The notes under the pieces are model-generated. The model was not told the origin of the DNA. It saw only the letters and a program-made list of their open reading frames with translations, and ran no database searches. A DNA stretch of 23,268 nucleotides, from contig BFEA01000179.1 in assembly GCA_003427395.1 (NCBI GenBank), forward strand, positions 468,601 to 491,868, read 5' to 3'. The translations under genes were made by a program, and so were the position numbers. Source of the stretch: Chara braunii. Taxonomy: Eukaryota; Streptophyta; Charophyceae; Charales; Characeae. This document shows, in pieces, positions 9,071 through 18,369 of this stretch; within the stretch, counting starts at the first letter, position 1, and the number at the start of each line of letters is the position of its first letter.

Positions 9071-9218
9071 CTGCACACAGAAAAAGAAAGAGGGTGACAG
9101 GTAAAAGGACGAGTTAGCAGCTAGACAACATCAAAATATCCGCAAAAGGAAATGTCATCACAAAGCTTTTCAAGACCATTATATTTTTCCTTGTACTTTT
9201 TACCTTTCATCCACTCAC
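9071..9218 (-). other. Intron-like interval between integrase and second Gag-like ORF
   Basis: The integrase tail RLKKFKVRQE ends in CAAGAG, followed by GTGAGT at 9218-9213, a consensus 5' splice donor. The 148-nt AT-rich interval closes with TTTCTTTTTCTGTGTGCAG at 9071. Joining the edges gives GAG-GCG-TGA, a pol stop 19 nt before the Gag-like ATG, matching the layout in fragment B. Without splicing the integrase would stop a few codons into the interval. Confidence 0.5.
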
Positions 9219-10640
9219 CTCTTGCCTTACTTTGAATTTCTTCAGCCTGGATCTCGAAATTCAGTCCCACCTTGGAGTCTCATTCATTTTCTCAAGCTCG
9301 TAGGCCCCATGATTTCCCCGGCTCCTGACTCTGTAGGGTCCCAAACATCTCTTGTCCAACTTGCTTGACCATTGCTTCTCCAGTGACGAATCGTATAACA
9401 ATACTTCATCCCCGATTTCCAGTGGTTCAAGACATACACGAGGAAGCCGGTCCTATCTTTCTTTGTCTTTTCCACGGTTGTCTGTCACTTTTTCGACTGC
9501 TTCCTGAATCCTTTCTTCAGTGACATTAACTTGCCTTGCTCTGATGTCAAGCAATTCCTCGAGTGACAGGTTGTTTTCTAGATCCTGTCGACACCAGGTT
9601 TTGAGGAAACTTTCTATTGGAAATGTGACATGTCTTCCATACCACAATGTCGCGGGTGCATACCTCGTGAACCTCCTGACCGTGACGTTTTCAACGAAGA
9701 ATACAGTTCGTAGGAATTTTGGCCAGAGATTCGGCTTCCCAGCTGTCCATTTGGCCAGTAAATTCATAATGGTCTTGTGCCCCCTTTTCCACTGGTGCAT
9801 TTGCCTGAGGATGAACTCTGGTTGTATAATTGGGGATTACTCCAAGTTCGTCTAACAATTCCGCAAGGCGGGGATACATGAAGGCTGAGTAGTGAAGGCA
9901 ACAATCGGAATGAGGAAAGCCGACTGGGTGCACGAGGGAAGTGGCGACGGAGCAAGAACACAACAGACAAAAAAAGGACAACACGGAGTGGAAAGCGAGA
10001 AGGAGGCGCACACTTCCCCGCATGTAAATTTTGATCCTCTGTCCATTGTGAATTCTACCATGAAGGGATATCGAATATAATATTCCTTGATGCACACGAC
10101 CAATACTGCCCGTCTTATTCCGGATCACTTTTCCATTAACAAATCCTGTAAGATTATCTCTGACATGAAAGACATAGTTGTATCCCCCTAGTCCCAATGG
10201 CATTGTTAGTAGATCCAAGTGGACTACTGCTCCCATATCCTTGATATACCTCGGGTGTAAGGGTTCCTTATACCTCATCAGAGATCTGACTTGGCAAAGT
10301 ACGCACGACTCACAGTACTTTTGAATCATTCCGTACATATCATTCCAAAAGTACAGCTCGGCTACTTTCTTGATGGTAGTGGCAAAACTTATGTGACCAC
10401 CTACTGGTCCATCGTGAAGGGCTGCTATGACATGGATCTGCCGACTTCTGCCACATATGAGCCTCCTAGAAGGTCCCCTTTTATCCCTTATGAAGAGATG
10501 ACCACCCGTTACTACATAGTGGTCTCTCATGCAGAGAGTCTTTTAACTAACTTTCCTTTCTTGCTTGTCGTCAGACAGAAAAAGTCTCATTTCTAGATGA
10601 AACCCGTCGTATTCTTCTTCCCGAAAATCTTTCGAGATCT
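9219..10640 (-). pseudogene. pol: Integrase of the large minus-strand gypsy element
   Basis: The N-terminal HHCC finger spans 10294-10416 (HDGPVGGH, then YCESCVLCQ). The first catalytic Asp is in HLDLLTM (10213-10215), the second in MDRGSKF (10041-10043), and the Glu is in APVEKG (9787-9789). The C-terminal domain reads DEVLLYDSSLEK, then GAYELEK, then RLKKFKVRQE. Conserved blocks between include RYAPATLWYGR and FPIESFLKTW. Lesions: a frameshift near 10100, a 146-bp insertion between the second Asp and the Glu, a frameshift near 9790, TAG 9453-9455 (Trp expected from copy B) and TGA 9261-9263 (Trp expected). Without the insertion the spacing is exactly D(35)E. The enzyme would insert element DNA into the chromosome; this copy is inactive. 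Confidence 0.9.
9865..10010. other. 146-bp insertion inside the integrase core
   Basis: These bases separate a Val codon (10011-10013) from the Ala codon at 9862-9864. Setting them aside restores both the reading frame and the D(35)E spacing. CGCA (plus strand) is present at both ends (9862-9865 and 10007-10010), like a 4-bp target duplication. The plus strand is purine-rich with an A7 run. I see no terminal inverted repeats, and GT...AG does not fit these exact edges, so it is not an obvious intron. Its family is unknown. Confidence 0.65.
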
Positions 10641-10647
10641 TACTCTG

Positions 10648-11244
10648 CTAAAACTCCTCTCCTTCTATTTCCTCATCAAACTCGTGATCGTTTCCTAACA
10701 CTATCTCATATGCTTTTACTGTCTCTCCTTCATTTTCAATCTCAACTTGCAGAAGAGAGTTGACAAGGTAATGTATTCTCCCCATCGTCAATAAATACTG
10801 ATCCACTTGCCTCGTTCCTGCCTCAATTGTAACTGTATCGTCCATCAACCTATAGTTTCCTGCTAAGGTCAACTCCGTCATCCATTCTTTATTCCTTCAT
10901 CCCCATGGGTCTTCCTCGACGAAAGATTTCAATACCAACCACAAACGGTTATCGGGTAGTTGAAAATTCAGGAATGAAAATTCTGAAGTGAGAGTTTTTG
11001 GCAGTCTGAAAATCCTGAATGGCCCTGAAGCGGTGAAAGGTTCGAAGACCCTGAAAACCACCTGTTTAGGCAGGCTGCATCCTGAAGTGGTGAAGGGTGT
11101 CCTAAAGTAGTCAAGTGAGAGTTTTACAAAAGTTGCAGGCGCAAACCACATGAACTTTCCTCTCCTTGCTTCCTTATCATTGACACTTAGCTCCCAAGAG
11201 TTTACATGGAGTTGCATATCGTCTTCGTCCAGGAATCCATCCAC
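10648..11244 (-). pseudogene. pol: Pol spacer between RNase H and integrase
   Basis: One frame contains VDGFLDEDDMQLHVNSWE near its start, LVLKSFVEEDPWG further on and, after TGA 10897-10899, EWMTELTLAGNYRLMDD. It is the linker joining RNase H to integrase in this element; I know no biochemical role for it. Its middle (about 10950-11125) is odd: it is built from recurring CCTGAA/TTCAGG words plus a 13-bp direct repeat (AAGTGAGAGTTTT at 10986-10998 and 11113-11125), and may be a later insertion that happens to stay in frame. The end of the RNase H domain appears to be deleted just before this segment. Confidence 0.6.
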
Positions 11245-12610
11245 TGGTGTTGAAAATCAAACATCCAGATGTATGTGAGCCATCTGGCGATTGTAGGATC
11301 CGTGAGTAAAAATTTCTTGAGAGAATACATAAGGGCAGTTTGATCTATCCTTAGGATAAATTTCCTCCCGTAGAGGTAGTGTCTAAAGCACGTAGGCAGT
11401 GTAGCACTGACAAAGCCTCCTTAAATTGAGAGTAGTTCCGCTCGGTAGCATTGAGGGTTCGACTTTCAAAACGCAAGGGTCTCTCCTTCCCTTCCTGATC
11501 AGCTTGTATCAATACTCCCCCTAATGTCGTAGGTCCGGCGTCAGTTTCTATTATGAAGGGACGTTCTATGATAACTTCGTAATCAGGAACTCCCAACACA
11601 AGTCCTCCTTCTTTGAAATTCTTCTTCAAGTCCTTTACTACCTTTTCCTGTTTCTCTCCTCACTTTCATGTTTGATTCTTTTTCACAAACTTTCTTACAT
11701 GCTCCGTCTTAGAGACAAATCTTTCGACGAATATCCTCCAGAACCCGCATGTCCCAGAAAACATCTTACCTCACTTATATTCCTGAAAGGTGTTGGCCAC
11801 TTAAGAATTTTATTCGTTTTCTTGGTGTCCGGACGTCGGCTTTGTTCGTTGCACACAAATCCCAGAATGGTGGCCTCGTTCATGAAGTGCCTAGATTTTA
11901 CTCCACTGGTCGTGAGGTTGTGTTCTTGTAATACATCTATCACCTTTCTAAGATCATTGACGTGGTCCCAGACAAATTTCCTTATGCCTGGCGCATTCAT
12001 CCTTCACCATCGACTTTTTTACCGCCAGATCATTGATATAGGGTTCCGTAATCAGTTGACTGATTGGTTGCATTCCCCTGACCATACTCCTTTGCACCAT
12101 GGTCACAACATTAGTCTATCCCTGGGGTGCCACGTTCATGTGAATTAATCCTCTAGGAGTGTGCATTGCAGTTATCGGCCTATCCGCTGGATAAACCTGA
12201 AATTTGTTGTAAGCAGAGTAGAGATCCATAAGTGAGATAATAGATCTCCCTGCGCATGCCTCAAATAGTTGATCAGTGTTAGGGAGCCCTCCAACATCCC
12301 TAACAGTCACTGCATTCAACCTCTGTAAATCTTGCACCCACCTAAGTACCCCATTTGACTTGACAAAATATAACCAAGGTGAAGCATAAGGCCCGCTAGA
12401 AAAACATGCCACATGGGAGTCAATCTTTTCATTCAGGTATCCCACCACTCTCCTCTGATCATCGGGGTTTGGGTACCTAGTCCCTCTAATATTCCAAGGT
12501 TGGTGCGGAACCGTGTGGATCCGGATCATCCCTACCTTGTCCATATCCAATTTTCCTCTCTGCTCATCGTTAAAAGCACACGCGCAATGCTTGTTGTGTA
12601 GTTAATAACT
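11245..12610 (-). pseudogene. pol: Reverse transcriptase and RNase H of the large minus-strand element
   Basis: The RT palm is recognisable: PWLYFVKSNGVLRWVQDLQ, a motif A equivalent with its Asp in SLMDLYSAYNKF, PRGLIHMNVAPQG, and the YXDD box written YIND (12029-12040), so the first Asp of the pair is Asn and the copy is catalytically dead. RKFVWDHVNDLRKV and ILGFVCNEQ follow. RNase H shows FIIETDAGPTTLGGVL, then SRTLNATERNYSQFKEAL, then RHYLYGRKFILRID and DPTIARWLTYIWMFDF; its last part is missing. Lesions: TAG 12116-12118 (Trp expected), frameshifts near 12590, 12000, 11740 and 11385, and a deletion at about 11245. RT copies element RNA into DNA and RNase H removes the template strand. 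Confidence 0.88.
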
Positions 12611-13057
12611 CAAGTTCCCCAATGATCAAACCTTTATGAGTCTCTTCCTTAATACGACAGAGCTTTATTTCTCATTTCTCTTCCATCTGCCTTATCAATT
12701 CTCTTTCTTGCTCGTAGTATACTCCTTCTTCATGCGTTACTAAGACCAAAACCGGGTGACTCTTCTTGTTTACTGTCTTATACCTCCTTTTTCCTCCTTG
12801 CTTGAGCCCACCCCTAAAAAATGTTGGTCGCTAGCCTGAACATATGGTCCCTGCATTCTTTCTTCTCGAGGGGGCGGTTTATATACCAAATTCATTCTTC
12901 CCCCTTCAAGGTAATCATACAACTTGTTAACCAATGTCCGAATTGCTTCTGGTTCTGCCATCTCATAGGTGGAAACCATGTACATTGCTTGATCAATGCT
13001 AGTCAGGCTCAATGTTAACCCTTCATTCTCTTCTTCCTCACCCTCCTCGTCTGACGC
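12611..13057 (-). pseudogene. pol: Pol connector between protease and reverse transcriptase
   Basis: Two pieces in different frames carry sense-like protein. The 5' piece includes LTSIDQAMYMVSTYEMAEPE, then TLVNKLYDYLEGG and NLVYKPPPREERM, ending at TAA 12770-12772. The second has SHPVLVLVTHEEGVYYEQER and is cut by TGA near 12675. I recognise no domain; the position matches the spacer many gypsy polyproteins have before the RT fingers. TGA 13058-13060 separates it from the protease in the same frame. Confidence 0.5.
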
Positions 13058-13535
13058 TCATTCTAGTTTCTTCCTTCTATCTTCCGATTCCTCAAAAGTA
13101 TATGACCCTGCATTGAAGCGGTTTTTCGAACTGTGGGGACCTATATTTTTACAAGTAATGACTTCGAAGTTTCCACATGTAGGGTCACATAAAATCATGA
13201 ACATGGTCCCGTCATGCTTGTTCATAATGAGGGTCTCCGATCGTGACAAAAATGAACTTCCCAATAATATAAGAAGATCCAAGCTAGGCATGATGTAGAA
13301 GCATGAACGAACCCTGACTCGTCCTACTTCCACGATCACATTTGATTGCAATACCTGTGTACCCCGACTTTCCACTAGCCCCATTGAGATATGCATAATT
13401 TCTTTTGTCGATTTCCAACCCTAGTTTTTTAATCGTTTATGACTTCAAAATGTTCATCTCTGCCCCAGTATCCACCATCTCGGAACACCATTTTCCTCTA
13501 ATGTTGACATCAATGGACCATGTCCCTACAAACTT
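13058..13535 (-). pseudogene. pol: Retropepsin of the large minus-strand element
   Basis: The active-site motif MVDTGAEMNILKS has its DTGAE at 13458-13472. After TAA and a frameshift near 13390, the second half reads VIVEVGRVRVRSCFYIMP and LLILLGSSFLSRSETLI, the hydrophobic ILG-type strand that ends retropepsins. A C-terminal extension with MFMILCDPTCGNFEVITC follows. The enzyme dimer would cleave the Gag-Pol precursor. Stop TGA 13536-13538 separates it, in the same frame, from the acidic region upstream. The DTG triad is intact but the copy is interrupted. Confidence 0.82.
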
Positions 13536-14609
13536 TCAATTTATCTTGCTTTCAGCGATTGTCCACTTCGCTTTCGTGAGAATTAAATCTCTCAATCTTA
13601 CCGTCGCTCCCCTCTTCCGTGCCAACTTTGCCTTTACTAATTCTCCGAGTTTTAGTGTCGTTGCAAAAATCTCCTTCAGATTCAACAACTCGTTATGACC
13701 CTCAATAAGTTTGTTTACTAAATTTTCCAGATCCACCCCTTCTTCAATCGACGTCTGGTACCTCCACTTCTTCTTTGACTTCTCCCCAGTCTTTTCTTTT
13801 TCTTCCTTAATATCCTGCTTACGTTTCTTGACTCTCTGTTCAACGCGTTTGTCCTCTTCTCCCTTGAGTAATTCATCTTGATCTTCCTCATCTTCTTCTA
13901 TATCAATAGAAGTCTCACCCTGAGGCGACAAAGGAGCCTGAGACGGTTCCTTGGACGCGCTTCCTCCTTTAGGTTTTCAGACAGTATGAGGAATAAAATT
14001 CCTAAGAACCTCGTAGGCTGCATCTGACCCAGCAACCAGAGTTGCTCTCAGAGCTCTGGGGTTGGGTGCTCTCAGCTCATTATCCTCTTTTTCCTGACTC
14101 ATAGTGAACACGTGCGGGATTCCTATTTCTAGGTCTTTCACTCCCTCGCAAATACTAGTCATTCTTGTGTTTAATATACTCATCTTATCTATCATGTCCT
14201 TCATTCTCCCTATGATTTCTTTTGGCGATTCTCTACTTACTTCGCCTTCCTCTGGTTCAATTTCTATCAGTGGGACATCTTTTTCTGCCTCACTTATCCT
14301 CACTCCCTTTCTTAGTTGGTCACTCAGTTCGTCAACTTCTTCCACCCAAACAATCGGGTCTTCTTTCTCTCGCCATATACGAAACATGGTTGGAACACTC
14401 GGTCCGAGCCCCGCAACCCTGACTGCTTCCTTCTTTGTGCCTCCGGGGATATTTGGGTTAATCCGCCTTCCTCGCTTATCGAATACATCTTCATCTATGT
14501 TTGACGTTATTATTTCATCCGACTCATCCATCCTTCGAACATGACATCTTTTTACAGTATGTCCTTTTATCGTACAATGCGTACATATGCACTCACTGTA
14601 ATCTATCAA
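13536..14609 (-). pseudogene. gag: Gag nucleocapsid and acidic/coiled region of the large element
   Basis: A canonical CX2CX4HX4C knuckle (THCTIKGHTVKRC region, nt 14544-14585) marks the nucleocapsid. About 340 codons of charged, mostly acidic sequence follow, including ESPKEIIGRMKDMIDKM and a Lys/Glu-rich stretch near 13800-13870, broken by TGA 13977-13979 but otherwise in one frame. This leads directly into the retropepsin, which confirms the Gag-to-Pol order. Such a long insert between knuckle and protease is unusual; I know no function for it. Confidence 0.75.
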
Positions 14610-14782
14610 TCCTCTTCCAGACCCTTGACCGCTCCATTATCCATCATTTCTACCAAAACCCCTATCATAGTGTAGCTCTGACCATAGCCCTGACCACAAC
14701 CTTGATTGTATCCTTGTCCAATCTAATTGAAACTCACTTGATTGTAATTTTCAGATTGAGCTCCTCCATGATTGCCTCAATT

Positions 14783-16026
14783 TCATCCTTGTCCTCCGTT
14801 TTCTCTTCCTCCGAATCCTCTTCCTCCTTGACAATTTCCTAGCCTTCCATTCCTACCTCTACCATGCCCCTGTCCGTGTCCTTGCCCTAGGAACTGATGT
14901 TGCCCTTGATTACCTTGTGGCGGCAGAGCGTGTTGCGGATGACTCCCATCTGCCCCTCGTCCTTGTGATGGTCCTGCCCCAACTTCTTGCATTTGGGGCA
15001 AATTCGAGTACATCCCTATCTGCCCAAGACCCGACCATTGATTCTGGGGGGAATATCCAGGCCAAGCCCCCATAGGAGCCACGACCGGGCATGGTCCAAA
15101 TTGGGACGCTGGAGCTGGCGCTCTCGGAGCACTTGGTACCACCGCTCCGCTTGCTGCGAGTTTTGCCCCTTTCCAGCTCCTTGCTCCCTCGATGCCTGAT
15201 TTTGGTTTTGCTTTTCGACTTTCTTAGATTGTACTATCGGCTCATGTTTCTTCCCTTCTTTATCTTCTTCATCTTCCTCTCCATACCTCCTTTTGTTCGT
15301 CGCTTGTCCCACCGCCATCACCTTTCCAGACTCCACTTTATCCTTTAATTCTTTTAGTTACCATACTGCTTATCATTCCTATTAGAGCTGAGTCTGCTCC
15401 TTGGATCACACCTACCTCCTTCCTTCTCTCCCTTTTCATTTTTACTTGATTGTGTAATACTTGGTCCAAATCACCAGATGCCAAGTTTCTTTTTATTGTC
15501 TCCCATGACGTCTTTCTCCCAGGTGCTCCTCCACGGGTCAGTTCCATAGTCTCATAGCCTGAGAATTTCCCCAAAAATATAACACACTTCATTTCCTCGG
15601 AAAGTCCCGGAACACGTTCTGCCATCTTTTCGAAGGTCGTTGCAAATGCCCCTATTGTAGTTAAGTTATTCCGGTTGACGTTGTGGAGCTGGTCAATCGT
15701 TAATAATCCATCTCCCGGCTTATACTCTTTTGCATCTCCTTTTTGAAATTGTTCGAGTCTCCCTAGGCATCGGTCACAATCGTTTCGATCTCGGGGCGAA
15801 ACTCTTACCACACATACTGAAACAATTGGGCAATTTTTTTCGCCGGTGTTAGTCGATTGAAGACTTGTTCCAGCAATTCAAACCAGTGTGACACTCCTTC
15901 TCCTTTGAAGGGAAAACTCTTCATCCTGTATAGCTGAGACCGCTTGACATTCCCATTATCCAATAATCGTGTGATCTCGGCAACGGTTATGGATCCCTGT
16001 CCCCCGGTCTCATTTGCGTCTCTCAT
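14783..16026 (-). pseudogene. gag: Gag N-terminal and Gly/Gln/Pro-rich regions of the large element
   Basis: Starting at ATG 16024-16026, the first piece contains ITVAEITRLLDNGNVK and FKGEGVSHWFELLEQVFNRL, the usual start of a gypsy capsid. After a frameshift near 15810 the second piece has LTTIGAFATTFEKMAERVPG, LSEEMKCVIFLGKFSGYE and WETIKRNLASGDLDQV. A Lys/Glu/Gln-rich stretch and, after another frameshift near 15130, a Gly/Gln/Pro-rich region (GQGHGQGHGRGR near 14860) lead up to the zinc knuckle. The GTG at 16035 gives a slightly longer frame, but the ATG is more likely. Stops at 15338 and 14783 and at least three frameshifts make it a pseudogene. Confidence 0.78.
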
Positions 16027-16035
16027 TCTTCCCAC

Positions 16036-16360
16036 AGTCCTTAGTCAATCCGTTTTGCACATGCAAAAAAAACGATGAGTTTTTATGTTATTCTTAACTC
16101 TTTTACTCTTTTCTTTTTTTAGGTTTTAAACCTAGGTTTTCCCACTTCCCCCAATATACTATACAACCCCTCTTTTTACTCACAGTCCTAACTTATTCTT
16201 CATGACGTCTATCAACTGACACCCACTAGTTTTCCCTAGTTCACGTGCTCTAATCAATACCCTTACCATGCTTAAATACCCGAGCCGACCTTTCTGTCAC
16301 TCGACCAAAACGGGATTGACTCTAATCTTTTGTCTAAGTAGACTTGAATTCCTTACCATC
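16036..16360. other. Spacer between unknown ORF and Gag
   Basis: The frame of the unknown ORF continues here with frequent stops and no recognisable protein, so I treat it as untranslated spacer. No promoter, RNA gene or repeat stands out. Confidence 0.4.
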
Positions 16361-17104
16361 CTACCCTTCCAATTTATTCAACGGGCATCCAATCTCCCGT
16401 CCAAGAGTCATACACCATTCCGAACATTATAGGGATACCGACAATGCATGCCTTGATTTTTAGCTCTGCCTCGGCTCCATAAAGTGGACGCGTACATAAG
16501 CGTCTACAGTTGATAAAATTTCCTCAAAATCTCTGTTAGCCAACTCCGGTCCCATTTCCAAATATAGGCAATAAAATATCTGAGGTGTGAAAAATTTGTA
16601 TCCTCTCTGAGGAATGGCTAGGGCTGCCAAGGCTGCTTGTTACACATTCACGTGACCTTTGAAAACTTCATCAATGATGAAGTCCGGAAGAGTAGCTTTT
16701 ATATAGTTGGTGGGATACACAAAGTTTGAAGCCCATCTAACTTCTATCATTGGTAGGATCGACCGAAATTCACCCCAACTCGTCTCTTTAATTTTATCCT
16801 CAAGGACTGTCCCTGTAATTAAGATATATCGCGACAACGGTTAACTATGTCCTACTGCCAGGTCTACCCCATGCATCCTCCATAGAGGTGATGAAAGATA
16901 CAAGGTTGCTCGTACTATTATACTATCCCTGTTTGGGATGTGTCCAATTTCTACCTATACAAATGCTTCGGGCCCAATCGAGGCGTCCTACCATGCTATG
17001 ATTTTCTCCTCCCTCTCACTTAGGCCCCGAGGTAATGACATCTTCAGCCCCTGACGAGTACGAACGGGTAACTCAACTCCAAATCTTTGATTGGTATACG
17101 ACAT
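16361..17104 (-). pseudogene. Unrecognised conserved-looking ORF upstream of Gag
   Basis: One minus-strand frame of about 247 codons runs from ATG 17102-17104 to TAG 16361-16363, with six internal stops (16988, 16955, 16841, 16640, 16460, 16427) and no frameshift needed. Readable blocks are FGVELPVRTRQGLKMSLPRG, SRYILITGTVLEDKIKETSW, EVRWASNFVYPTNYIKATLP, AALAALAIPQRGYKFFTPQ and CLYLEMGPELANRDFEEIL. Composition is that of a soluble globular protein, with no transmembrane segment or zinc motif. I do not recognise the family. It shares strand with the element, lies between the primer-binding site and Gag, and its ATG is 20 nt after a pyrimidine-rich CAG. It may be an extra retroelement gene or a captured host gene. 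Confidence 0.5.
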
Positions 17105-17150
17105 CTTGAATGTCTTTTGGTATCCTGAGCGATACAAAGAAAGAAACGGA
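17105..17150 (-). promoter_or_regulatory. Splice-acceptor-like sequence before the unknown ORF
   Basis: The minus strand reads CCTTTTCCGTTTCTTTC, then TTTGTATCGCTCAG ending at 17125, followed by G and, 20 nt on, the ATG. The layout matches the CAGs before the two Gag-like ORFs (ends at 4705 and 9071). Use as a splice site is inferred. Confidence 0.35.
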
Positions 17151-17226
17151 AAAGGGGCGCACAAAAATCTATGTGTAAGTCGGGTAAATGACGACATATC
17201 TCTTCTTATTACGATTCCTAATTTTC

Positions 17227-17349
17227 TTAGCCCTGTTCCAAACTTTCTATCTCTTCATACTCTATCTTTCTCCGGAACTCCTTTGTCCCTCGACAAAATG
17301 GACAAGCGTCATCCTCCAGTTTCCTCTTTTTGCACTTCATGTCCTTATA
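17227..17349 (-). other. Short CPFC-containing coding fragment
   Basis: This is a 40-codon minus-strand open stretch with YKDMKCKKRKLEDDACPFC followed by a Lys/Arg/Glu-rich segment, bounded by stops at 17350 and 17227. The CPFC pair (17293-17304) and the preceding basic stretch faintly recall the small zinc finger of plant XS-domain proteins, but the expected downstream His is not seen. It sits just upstream of the unknown ORF and may be part of a decayed exon. No firm identity. Confidence 0.25.
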
Positions 17350-17982
17350 TTATTTCAGTATCATGCCTTGTTACTCTCAAAATACAAATCCTCTTTCTTC
17401 CTTTTTTTATTTCCTCTCGTCGTTACCCAGTCTCCTAATCCAATGTTATAATAGGAATACGCAGACTTCCTCCTTCAACTTTTCCAATGCTCAATTCCTT
17501 TCCTCCATTCATCGGTGATGGGATAACTATTAAATATATGGTTCCTGACTTTTCTTATCAAGAGGTTAAAGATTCTTGATGACGCTTCCTCGTTGTTTCC
17601 TCCCCATATTGTCAGAGTTCCTCCCAATACTTTAGCTAAGCTTTGTTCCCCACTTCTTCCTTATTTGACTGCTATACTTAGTTTAGATTAAGAAGGACTT
17701 ATAGATGTCGGGGTCAAATGCTTATCTAGGGTCATCACCCCTATGTAGCTTCAATGCCCTTCACCACCCCAATTATTCCATACCTCAACCATCGTTGTTT
17801 GGCATGATGGGGAGTGGCTTGAAACTCATAGTGATACTTCTATTCTTTTTTCAGGGCATCTCCCTACTCATTCGTCAGATAATCCTTTTGTATAATAGAT
17901 ATGAAATTACCCCACATAGTTCAATCTGACATAGAAAGAACAGTGCAAGGGTGATACAAAGCCTATGATTTGTAAGTGCTAC
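17350..17982. other. No clear gene
   Basis: The strand is skewed (pyrimidines on plus). The minus strand has short readable bits such as ITDEWRKGIEHWKS (about 17475-17520) but stops every 20-40 codons in all frames. It could be a heavily decayed continuation of the small ORF to the right; nothing supports a named product. Confidence 0.3.
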
Positions 17983-18369
17983 TTAAGATGCTACGGGAGG
18001 GTCGGGCACATTAGGCGGCGGAGGTGGAAGAGCAGGTCGAGGTGAGTGGGGAAGAACAGTCAACTGTTGAAGTCGTCGTGCCACAGAAGAAGAGGGGGAA
18101 GGATAAGTACGGAAAAGTGGCTCAAAGTGTGGCGGTGGGGAGCCGTAACGCTGTTCGTACTTGTAAGAGTAGTAAGCCATCTTTCCTGGAGATGGCTTTC
18201 GCTCGAGTAAATCCTCCTGATGTCGCCGCAGTCTTATTCTTTTCCACTTCTCCTCTTCCTCATCTTTTTCCTCTCTCTCGTCTCTTTCCCTTGTCAAATT
18301 AATAGGTTTCTCTGTGGCCTTTTCGTGTTGACCGTCTCTCCCCCTTTCAGTTCCTGCCCCACGCGGCAT
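17983..18369 (-). CDS. Small basic/acidic and proline-rich ORF at the element 5' end
   Basis: This uninterrupted frame of 128 codons is the first ORF after the primer-binding site. Residues 1-55 are strongly charged (RERDEREEKDEEEEKWKR); residues 64-90 are Tyr/Ser/Pro-rich (MAYYSYKYEQRYGSPPPHF); the end is Pro-rich (RPALPPPPPNVPDPP). No known domain is visible and it is predicted to be disordered. A pyrimidine-rich CTCCAG lies 2 nt before the ATG. It may be a leader ORF or a Gag N-terminal exon of the element, or a chance ORF; its openness amid heavily damaged neighbours mildly favours coding or recent origin. Confidence 0.4.
   Translation of the reverse strand: MPRGAGTERGRDGQHEKATEKPINLTRERDEREEKDEEEEKWKRIRLRRHQEDLLERKPSPGKMAYYSYKYEQRYGSPPPHFEPLFRTYPSPSSSVARRLQQLTVLPHSPRPALPPPPPNVPDPPVAS

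Noticed and set aside
9865-10013. Intron in the integrase gene
   Set aside because: The edges that restore the frame are not GT...AG; the nearest CAG would leave 20-odd extra bases and shift the frame.
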